Part shown: positions 49,605-57,576 of the stretch, piece by piece
Position numbering within the stretch: the stretch's first letter is position 1
Layout of the letters: each line of letters begins with the position of its first letter
Assembly (NCBI GenBank): GCA_008682415.1
Contig: VANK01000001.1
Coordinates: forward strand, 1,281,510-1,345,509
Direction of reading: 5' to 3'
DNA: 64,000 bases
Source: Acidobacteria bacterium AB60
GTDB lineage: Bacteria > Acidobacteriota > Terriglobia > Terriglobales > Acidobacteriaceae
Program-made: the position numbers and the translations under genes
Notes under the pieces: model-generated
Databases searched by the model: none
Told to the model about the DNA's origin: nothing
What the model saw: only the letters and a program-made list of their open reading frames with translations

Positions 49605-51383
49605 ATGGACACCACCAACACCACGCCTTCCCCCAACGGTCACCAAACCACCCCGACCCGTCTCACCGGCTCGGAGATCCTGTGGGCCACGCTGGTTGGC
49701 GAGGGCGTTACGGAGGTCTTCGGCTATCCCGGCGGCGCCATCCTGCCCGCCTACGACGCGCTGCGCAAGTTTCCGATTCGCCACATCCTGGTCCGCCACG
49801 AGCAGGGCGCGGCCCACATGGCCGACGGCTACGCGCGCGCCTCAGGCAAGGTCGGCGTGGCCATCGCCACCAGCGGCCCCGGCGCCACCAATCTCGTCAC
49901 CGGCATCGCCACCGCCATGCTCGACTCCATTCCCATGGTCTGCGTCACCGGCCAGGTCTCCAGCAAGGTGCTCGGCACCGACGCCTTCCAGGAAGTCGAC
50001 ATCACCGGCGTCACCCTGCCCGTCACCAAGCACAACTTTCTCGTCAATCGCGCGGAAGACCTCGCGCCCGCGCTGCGCCTCGCCTTCCAGATCGCCAAGT
50101 CCGGCCGCCCCGGCCCCGTGCTCGTCGACATCACCAAGGACGCGCAGCAGGCCACCGCGCTCTTCGACTTCGCCGCCGCCAGGCCCGCGCCGTACCGTCC
50201 TCATCCCATGCTCAAGGTCGAAGACTCCGGCCTCGCCCACGCCGCCGAACTCATTCGCGGCGCAAAGCGCCCCGTCATCCTCGCCGGCCACGGCGTCCTC
50301 CAATCCGGCGCTATGGAGCAGCTCCGCACCCTCGCCGAGCGCGCCCAGATCCCCGTCGCCCTCACCCTGCTCGGCCTCGGCGGCTTCCCTGCCTCGCACC
50401 CCCTCAACCTCGGCATGATGGGCATGCACGGCGAAGCCTGGGTCAACGACGCCATTCAGAACGCCGACCTCCTCATCGCCTGCGGCATGCGCTTTGACGA
50501 TCGCGTCATCGGCACGCCCGCCACCTACGCGCTCAAAGCCAAAAAGATTCACATCGAAGTCGACCCTGCCGAGATCAACAAGAACATCAAGGTTGACGTT
50601 GCCCTGGTCGGCGATCTCGCCGAGGTCCTCGAGCAGCTTTTGCCCCGCATCAGCTCCAAGAATCAAGGCGGCCGCGATGGCTCTGCCTGGATCAAGACCA
50701 TCGAGTCCAGCAAGGGCGCCGTCGCCGTACGCGACATCAAGAACCTCCCCGACTCCGGCCACCTCTACGCCGCCCACGTCATGCACGACCTCTGGCGCAT
50801 CACCGGCGGCAACGCGATCGTCGTCACCGACGTGGGCCAGCACCAGATGTGGGAGGCGCAGTACTACCACCACGAGCACCCGCGCACGCTGATCACGTCC
50901 GGCGGCCTCGGCACCATGGGCTTCGCGTTGCCCGCCGCCATCGGCGCCAAGATCGCCTGCCCCGAGAAAGAGGTCTGGGTCGTCGCCGGCGATGGCGGCT
51001 TCCAGATGACCTCGCCCGAGCTCGCCACCATCGTTCAGGAAAAGCTCAAGATCAACATCGCCATCATCAACAATGGCTACCTCGGCATGGTCCGCCAGTG
51101 GCAGGAGTTCTTCTACGACAAGAACTACGAGTCCACGCCGCTCGTCAGCCCCGACTTCGTCAAGCTCGCGGACGCTCACGGCATCGCTGGCCTCGCCGTC
51201 CGCACGCGCCCCGACGTCGAAACCGCCGTCGCCCAGGCCCGCAGCCATAACGGAGCCTTCCTGCTCAACTTCCTGGTCGAGAAGGAAGACTCGGTCTACC
51301 CCATGATTCCCGCCGGCTCCGGCCTCCACGAGATGATCCGCCGCCCCGGCAAGAACCCGCTCATCGAGCGCTCCGACGACTGA
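49605..51383 (+). CDS. ilvB: Acetolactate synthase large (catalytic) subunit
   Basis: 592 aa with AAGGAG upstream of the ATG. ThDP-dependent enzyme: catalytic Glu region RHEQGAAHMADGYARASGKV, FAD-binding central domain (GLGGFPASHPLNLGMMGMHG), and the ThDP motif GDGGFQMTSPELATIVQ ending in NIAIINN. It condenses pyruvate with pyruvate or 2-oxobutyrate. The regulatory subunit gene follows. A Ser/Thr/Pro-rich leader of about 20 residues precedes the conserved start (TGSEILWATLV). Confidence 0.97.
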   Translation: MDTTNTTPSPNGHQTTPTRLTGSEILWATLVGEGVTEVFGYPGGAILPAYDALRKFPIRHILVRHEQGAAHMADGYARASGKVGVAIATSGPGATNLVTGIATAMLDSIPMVCVTGQVSSKVLGTDAFQEVDITGVTLPVTKHNFLVNRAEDLAPALRLAFQIAKSGRPGPVLVDITKDAQQATALFDFAAARPAPYRPHPMLKVEDSGLAHAAELIRGAKRPVILAGHGVLQSGAMEQLRTLAERAQIPVALTLLGLGGFPASHPLNLGMMGMHGEAWVNDAIQNADLLIACGMRFDDRVIGTPATYALKAKKIHIEVDPAEINKNIKVDVALVGDLAEVLEQLLPRISSKNQGGRDGSAWIKTIESSKGAVAVRDIKNLPDSGHLYAAHVMHDLWRITGGNAIVVTDVGQHQMWEAQYYHHEHPRTLITSGGLGTMGFALPAAIGAKIACPEKEVWVVAGDGGFQMTSPELATIVQEKLKINIAIINNGYLGMVRQWQEFFYDKNYESTPLVSPDFVKLADAHGIAGLAVRTRPDVETAVAQARSHNGAFLLNFLVEKEDSVYPMIPAGSGLHEMIRRPGKNPLIERSDD

Positions 51384-51407
51384 AGGATGAGATCGAAAGC
51401 ACTGTCG

Positions 51408-51449
51408 CGATCACTTAATCACTTGATCACTTTTTCACCGATCACTGTC
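51408..51449. repeat. Degenerate heptamer units (ilvB-ilvN spacer)
   Basis: Several copies of GATCACT/AATCACT spaced at 7-8 bp, a decayed version of the TGATCAC array. Confidence 0.6.
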
Positions 51450-51469
51450 TCATGCTCTCTGGAGTTCTC

Positions 51470-53144
<1,675 letters not shown>

Positions 53145-53161
53145 CCCCCCCGACAGGGCAA

Positions 53162-53204
53162 GTGCCCCGGTTCTCCCGGCAGGAGACCCGGGGCACCGCT
53201 TTTT
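53162..53204 (+). terminator. Strong rho-independent terminator ending the leu/ilv cluster
   Basis: GTGCCCCGG (53162-53170) pairs with CCGGGGCAC (53188-53196), and an inner TCTCC/GGAGA stem closes on a CGGCA loop. TTTTT follows at 53200-53204. It starts 17 bp after the ilvC stop. Confidence 0.92.
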
Positions 53205-53568
53205 GCGCCCGCACCACAAAAGAGCAGCTATGTGGTGCGTTGTCACAGGGTTGCGAGCGTAATCGCGAATTTAGGCAGTTGAATGTGATTAAAAGCACAA
53301 AACACACCTCTCGTGGTGAGTTGAATCACAAATTTCGATGTTTTCGCTAAATATTCGTGGTAATTGGATACTCTATTTGCAGTAAAAAGAGAAGATCTAT
53401 CCGGAATCGTTCAGGGCGCCTTGAGGACGAGGTGAGTCGGTTTGCCCGGCCTTGGATCTCTCGACACAAGGGGCTCCGAAAGCGAGTTGCCGGAATGTGT
53501 TCGACGGTTGTATGGGGCAGGTTCCCGTTGCGGGGTGGGCCGCATCTAAGTAAGGGAATAGGAGAATG
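53205..53568. other. AT-rich gene-free stretch before the retron region
   Basis: About 360 bp with clearly lower GC over 53205-53400 than any neighbouring gene. It holds no supported gene; a 70-codon frame at 53357 has no binding site or motif. It probably carries the promoter of the small ORF at 53569 and may mark the junction of acquired DNA. Confidence 0.45.
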
Positions 53569-53823
53569 ATGCCAGTACCTCTAAAGCCGTGCGACGGCCA
53601 GTTTCGTGATGATTTGCAAGAAGTTCTGACCAATAACAGAAATCGGGAGCAATGGGCGATGCACGCCTGCGAACTTTGCGGCGCACTGGTGGGCGCTGTC
53701 CAGGTGCACGGGCGCTGGGTTCCGGAACAGCACTGGCCGTCCGTGACCTACCCGCCCCGCAACACACCCCCCAGGTCGGCTCGCCAATTGGAGTCCGTTG
53801 GAGCCGGCTCGGAGTCCCGGTAA
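53569..53823 (+). CDS. Small unknown protein with a CxxC motif, convergent with the retron RT
   Basis: 84 aa from the second of two adjacent ATGs, which has AGGAG at 4 nt. No family recognised. The centre reads HACELCGALVGAVQVHGRWV, where CELC may form half of a zinc site with nearby histidines. The C-terminus is polar and rich in Pro, Ser and Arg. It ends 45 bp from the end of the reverse transcriptase gene on the opposite strand. It could be a cargo or accessory gene of the retron locus, or unrelated. Confidence 0.5.
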   Translation: MPVPLKPCDGQFRDDLQEVLTNNRNREQWAMHACELCGALVGAVQVHGRWVPEQHWPSVTYPPRNTPPRSARQLESVGAGSESR

Positions 53824-53868
53824 CGGTAATATCCCGCCCTTAGCCGATCTTTTTCAGCGACTTAGCGG

Positions 53869-55203
53869 TTACCACACGATCCGGTCGAAGAGGGCGCGCA
53901 GGCGCCTGCCCTTGCCCGGATTTATGGATTCAACGAAGCTGACTCGCCCCTCCAGGTGCGCCCGGAACGCGGGATGGTTTTCGCGGTTCTGGGTGGCAGG
54001 GTCGTGGAGGCCGCAGTTGGTGAGGATCGCCTTGAGGCGGTCGAAGTCGGCGCGCCTGACATTCGCATGGGTGTTGGTGACAAGCCCGACAAGGTGCTGG
54101 CGCACCCCCTGACGCATAATTCGGGTCTTGCGGTGATTCACCGTCCAACCCTCCTCTTCCGCAATGGCGGCGACGCGGGCGGCAAATCGCTCGGCGGAAC
54201 GCGCAAAGGCGGCATCTCCGGAGAAAGCCAGGTCATCGGCGTAGCGGGCGTAAGTTGCGCCGGCAGCGTTGGCGAGGCCCTGCAGCCGGGAGTCCAGGCG
54301 AAATGCGCACAGGTTGGCGAGGGCAGGTGAGGCAGGCGCTCCCTGGGGGAGATGGGGGCGAGCATAGAACTGCGCGGCCTCGAAGCTCGCAGCGGGATCG
54401 ACGGAACGAGACGGCTGGGCAGTTCCCTCTCTCCATACCCGCCGGGGCGTGGCGTTGGTGCAGAGGCCGCTGAGCAGACCCGCCACGGAATCGGGATAGC
54501 CCATGGTGCGAAAGAGGGCCTGAACGCGGGGGCGGCCGATGGACGGGAAAAACTCGCGGAGATCGATGCGCAAGACGACCTGTTTCCCGGCATGGAGAGA
54601 CGCGAAGGTCTTGATGGATCGTCCCGGCACGAATCCATGGACGGCGGCGTGGGTGGGAACGCGATCCAAAATCTCATGAAGAATCTGGCGCTGGACCTTC
54701 TTGAGCCGAAACTTCGGCGCCTCAATGAGCCGGAAGCCGCCCGAGGATTTAGGAAAGACGCGGTAGTGATAGTGCTGAAGGGTGGGGGTGCGGGTTTTTG
54801 CGGTAAGGCGCCTGGGATCGCTGAACCACTCCAGGTCGCCCATGGTGAGGCCTAACCAGCGGGCAAGGTCTCCTACAGTGGCAATGGCCGGGATTGGCCA
54901 GTCGGCCGCAGCCGCCATGGGCTGCATGGCTGCCGGGCCGTCGGGTTCCACGACCCAGGAGGCGACGGTGAGTTGGTGTCGGCGGCTGTGCCAGGTGCGG
55001 TTTACGTTTTCGTCTTCCCGGAGAAACGCGAGCACGGAGCGCCGGGTGGGACGAACCTTGCCGGCAAATCGCTCAACAAACCGGCGCGCGACGGGGCGGA
55101 GCCATCGCCAGTTGCGCCCGAGTGTGTGGGCGGCGCGCTGGATGAGTTCTTCGGTTGTGGGCTCGCCGTGCAGGAACGCGGTCGCGAGAGCGCGGATCAG
55201 CAC
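53869..55203 (-). CDS. Retron-type reverse transcriptase
   Basis: 444 aa from GTG 55203, chosen because conserved-looking sequence begins here (VLIRALATAFLHGEPTTEEL) and the upstream frame is occupied by the putative retron RNA and then repeat DNA; there is no clear ribosome binding site. An N-terminal helical domain (WRWLRPVARRFVERF, then LARWLGLTMGDLEWFSD) precedes the RT core: RT1 FRLIEAPKFRLKKVQRQIL, RT2 HGFVPGRS, a retron-like FASLH before RT3 VVLRIDLREFFPSI, RT4 LPQGAPASPALANL, catalytic YADD in YARYADDLAFSG, RT6 NHRKTRIMRQG, and LVGLVTNTHANV where retron RTs have VTG. It resembles myxobacterial retron RTs. Such enzymes make msDNA from the upstream RNA and act in phage defence. No effector domain is fused. 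Confidence 0.88.
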   Translation of the reverse strand: MLIRALATAFLHGEPTTEELIQRAAHTLGRNWRWLRPVARRFVERFAGKVRPTRRSVLAFLREDENVNRTWHSRRHQLTVASWVVEPDGPAAMQPMAAAADWPIPAIATVGDLARWLGLTMGDLEWFSDPRRLTAKTRTPTLQHYHYRVFPKSSGGFRLIEAPKFRLKKVQRQILHEILDRVPTHAAVHGFVPGRSIKTFASLHAGKQVVLRIDLREFFPSIGRPRVQALFRTMGYPDSVAGLLSGLCTNATPRRVWREGTAQPSRSVDPAASFEAAQFYARPHLPQGAPASPALANLCAFRLDSRLQGLANAAGATYARYADDLAFSGDAAFARSAERFAARVAAIAEEEGWTVNHRKTRIMRQGVRQHLVGLVTNTHANVRRADFDRLKAILTNCGLHDPATQNRENHPAFRAHLEGRVSFVESINPGKGRRLRALFDRIVW

Positions 55204-55226
55204 CGACTTGGAGAGACGTGGCGCCA

Positions 55227-55390
55227 GCGGAGTGCTCCAACGAGTCTGACCTGGCGGGAGCTGATCTGCGTGCGAGCGCAGCGAGGCTCCCGCGACGAGT
55301 GCCCGGATTGCCACGTTGCCCTGGGGTAACCCCAGAGAGGTAAGGGCGAGGCCCGAGGGCTTCTTCCCTTGCCAGCTTGGAGCACTCCGC
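55227..55390 (-). ncRNA. Putative retron msr-msd RNA
   Basis: A perfect 14-bp inverted repeat, GCGGAGTGCTCCAA (a1, 55390-55377) and TTGGAGCACTCCGC (a2, 55240-55227), bounds 164 nt directly upstream of the reverse transcriptase. a1 is followed at once by GC, the expected position of the 2'-5' branching guanosine. Then come two short hairpins (55342-55370, AAGGG/CCCTT with inner GCCC/GGGC; and 55321-55335, CTGGGG-TTA-CCCCAG) like an msr. A long hairpin follows (GCGGGAGC 55293-55286 with GCTCCCGC 55261-55254, inner CTGCG/CGCAG) like an msd. a2 ends 23 nt before the RT start. The call is from structure, not from a database match. Confidence 0.8.
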
Positions 55391-55445
55391 CGCATGAGCA
55401 GGATAGCAGCGGGGCGCTGGGCGGCGAGAGGCCGAGAGGCGAGAG

Positions 55446-55487
55446 CCAGGTCGCACCGTCGCTCGTGCGAGAGCGCAGACGGCCTGG
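55446..55487 (-). other. Stable hairpin upstream of the retron RNA
   Basis: Nested inverted repeats: CCAGG/CCTGG outside, then CCGTC/GACGG, then CGCTC/GAGCG around a 6-nt loop. It lies between the repeat array and the retron RNA and could be a leader structure or part of the array boundary. Confidence 0.45.
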
Positions 55488-55490
55488 TGA

Positions 55491-55892
55491 GGTTCGTGGT
55501 ATCCCATGTCTCCAACAAACGGGAGATATGGGGCTCCCTCGGTCGTGCGGGAACGGAGATGGCTGGGGTGGGTTCGTGGTATCCCATGTCTCCAACACGG
55601 GAGACATGGGGCACCCGCGGTCGTGCGGGAACGGAGATGGCAGGGGTGGGTTCGTGGTATCCCATGTCTCCAACACCGGGAGATATGGGGCACCCGCGGT
55701 CATGCGGGAACGGAGATGGCTGGGGTGGGTTCGTGGTATCCCGCCCTAGGCGCAAAAAGCGCGCCTAGAACGGGGCACCCGGGGTCGTGCGGGAACGGAG
55801 AGAGGGCTGGGATGGGTTCGTGCTTTCCCAGGTCTCCAACACCAGGAGACCTGGGCACCCTCGCGTCGCGCGGGAATGGGGCCTGACTGCGG
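55491..55892. repeat. Five-copy array of modular hairpin repeats
   Basis: Units begin at 55491, 55571, 55649, 55728 and 55815, about 78-87 bp each. Shared left flank GGTTCGTGGTATCCC and right flank GGGGCACCC followed by GTCGTGCGGGAACGGAGA. The centre is a hairpin: CATGTCTCC/GGAGAYATG in copies 1-3, an unrelated CCTAGGCGC/GCGCCTAG core in copy 4, and CCAGGTCTCC/GGAGACCTGG in copy 5. In-frame translations of this region are spurious. Confidence 0.92.
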
Positions 55893-55901
55893 CGCGGCTC
55901 G

Positions 55902-56072
55902 TCAGGCGCCCTGGTTGCCGGGGTCGTGTGCCCACAGCTCGGCCATCTCTTCTTCCTCGATCTCGGGCGGCACCGGGTTGTGAACGGGCTCGTAATTCCT
56001 TCTGGGAACGGCGGACGACTCAGGGTCGTGCAGGCGCTGCCGGGAGGGGTAGGTGGGAACGGGTGTGGTCAT
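55902..56072 (-). CDS. Small acidic protein of unknown function
   Basis: 56 aa from ATG 56072 with AAGGAG about 10 nt upstream. The N-terminal half is Pro/Arg-rich (TTPVPTYPSRQRLHD) and the C-terminal half acidic (PPEIEEEEMAELW). No family recognised and no membrane segment. Same strand as the retron, about 510 bp upstream of its RNA with the repeat array between, so co-transcription is doubtful. Confidence 0.45.
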   Translation of the reverse strand: MTTPVPTYPSRQRLHDPESSAVPRRNYEPVHNPVPPEIEEEEMAELWAHDPGNQGA

Positions 56073-56425
56073 CGGTCTTACTCTCCTTCGCGGTATCTCT
56101 CTCTGTAGGTCCAGCGACATCCCGAGTAGAGCGCAGGCGCGTGACGCGATTCAAGCCAGGCGGGGCGAATCGGACGAGGGGACGGGAGGGACGGGGCGGC
56201 GAGGACCGAGGGCCGGGGGGTGGAGATCGTGCTCTCCCGCCCTACGCGGATTTAGCAATCCGCGGTGAACGGGACACCCTCGGTCGGGCGAGAACGAGAG
56301 ACAAAGGCAACCGCGGGTCCTTCACTTCGTTCAGGAACACAGCATTGGTAGAGGGAGAGATAGGGTATCCCGGGCAGCGATGCGCGTTGACCTTTCGCGC
56401 CGGTCGGGCATATAGTTCATATTGA
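56073..56425. other. Intergenic region with one modular repeat and the marR promoter
   Basis: About 350 bp. It contains a further modular repeat at roughly 56228-56300 with a GGATT/AATCC-type core hairpin, and a module 56310-56345 (CTTCACTTCGTTCAGGAACA) found again near 61580-61605. The marR promoter and operator lie at the right end. Confidence 0.7.
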
Positions 56426-56444
56426 ATGATTCGAAATGAACTAT
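56387..56444 (+). promoter_or_regulatory. Promoter and palindromic operator of the marR gene
   Basis: -35 TTGACC (56387-56392), 18-nt spacer, -10 TATAGT (56411-56416). A perfect 9-bp inverted repeat ATAGTTCAT (56412-56420) and ATGAACTAT (56436-56444) overlaps the -10 box and the start codon at 56426. This predicts a near-leaderless mRNA and autorepression. Confidence 0.65.
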
Positions 56445-56992
56445 GCAAAAATGACCAGATTCGGGAGAAGGCGCAGGCGGGGGTGATTGCCGTTGCCGAG
56501 CAGATCAGGGCGCACTGCTCGGTGATTACGAAGGCGGCGCGGGCCGACCTTGATGGTCACTTGAAGCGACAGGACTCGGGGATCAGCGCGATTGAGCATG
56601 GGGTTCTGCGGCATTTGTCGCGGGGGGTCACGTCCATGGCGGAGATCAGCCGGCTAATGGGCGTGGCGCCTTCGACGCTGGTGTATGTGGTGGATGGGCT
56701 CACGGCGAAGAAGCTGGTGAAACGGGGGAAGGACCCCGCCGACCGGCGCAAGGAGCCGCTGCTGCTGGAGAAGAAGGGCGCGGCGCTGTTCGCGAAGTAT
56801 TCGCGAATGGACGCCGAGAGCGCGCTGGTACGGAGCCTGAAGGCGATGCCTGACGCGCGGCGAACGGACCTTCTGGCCCTGCTGCAAGAGCTTGTGCATG
56901 GGCTTACGGGTTCCGAGCGGCTGTATCTGAATGCCGGCGACTCAGCGACGGCGTCGCGGGTGCGCGATGAGGACAAGGAGACCAAGTCATGA
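56426..56992 (+). CDS. MarR-family transcriptional regulator
   Basis: 188 aa. A winged-helix domain with HLSRGVTSMAEISRLMGVAP and the wing GKDPADRRKEPLLLEKKG is diagnostic of MarR proteins. The start has no ribosome binding site and sits about 10 nt after the predicted -10 box, consistent with leaderless translation; an in-frame GTG at 56483 is the alternative. It overlaps the next gene (ATGA) and probably represses both through the palindrome at its promoter. The ligand is unknown. Confidence 0.88.
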   Translation: MIRNELCKNDQIREKAQAGVIAVAEQIRAHCSVITKAARADLDGHLKRQDSGISAIEHGVLRHLSRGVTSMAEISRLMGVAPSTLVYVVDGLTAKKLVKRGKDPADRRKEPLLLEKKGAALFAKYSRMDAESALVRSLKAMPDARRTDLLALLQELVHGLTGSERLYLNAGDSATASRVRDEDKETKS

Positions 56993-57465
56993 CTAAAGCG
57001 CAGTGGGTGCTGATGACGACGTTTGCCGCGACGTTCTACGGCGTGGGCAACATCTGGATGACGCAGTTTGGCTGGCGGTTGTGGCCGTATGTGGCGCCCG
57101 CGGAATTTGCCGCTTACCACAATGCGTGGTGGGCGATGATCAAGCCGGTGGTGTTTCCGGTGGCGGGAGTGGCGTTCTTTGGGGCATTCGCGTTGATCTG
57201 GTGGCGGCCGGCGGGGGTGACGGCGGCGCCGGTGTGGCTGAATGTGGGGATCCAGGTACTGGTCTATGCGCTTACGGCTGCGTTCTGGGGCCGGTGGCAG
57301 GCGCAGACCCACTTCGCTCGATTGCCGGATGGATCGCTGGACGCGATGTATGCGCGCGCGATGGGCACGCATTGGATCCGCGCTCTGTTGATCACTCTGA
57401 GCGGGCTGGCAGTGTTCTGGATGGTGGTGCAGGATCTCTCGAAGAATCTGCAGAGGGGACGGTGA
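56989..57465 (+). CDS. Four-helix integral membrane protein
   Basis: 158 aa with about four hydrophobic segments (WVLMTTFAATFYGVGNIW; FPVAGVAFFGAFALIWW; LNVGIQVLVYALTAAFW; ALLITLSGLAVFWMVV). No enzymatic motif. The layout recalls small DUF1772-like membrane proteins, not confirmed. It is translationally coupled to marR, so it is the likely regulated target. Confidence 0.75.
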   Translation: MTKAQWVLMTTFAATFYGVGNIWMTQFGWRLWPYVAPAEFAAYHNAWWAMIKPVVFPVAGVAFFGAFALIWWRPAGVTAAPVWLNVGIQVLVYALTAAFWGRWQAQTHFARLPDGSLDAMYARAMGTHWIRALLITLSGLAVFWMVVQDLSKNLQRGR

Positions 57466-57576
57466 AGACGAGGGCCAAGTTCCAAGGGCCGAGTGGCCGC
57501 TGGGTGGGGGTCGTGCCTTGAAGCGCGACGACCCAGCTCTCAGACGCGAGACCCAGGTCGCCCGGATTGCCGTGGG

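Noticed and set aside
53357..53569. 70-codon frame upstream of the small CxxC gene
   Set aside because: It starts at GTG without a binding site and its Arg/Ser-rich translation shows no motif.
55204..55755. N-terminal extension of the reverse transcriptase frame by up to 184 codons
   Set aside because: It translates modular repeat DNA (repeated GYHEPTPAISVPARPR) and the structured retron RNA region, so it is very unlikely to be protein coding.
55491..55892. CRISPR-like appearance of regularly spaced repeats
   Set aside because: The conserved parts are flanks of long hairpins in directly abutting 80-bp units; there are no unique spacers of uniform length and no cas genes.
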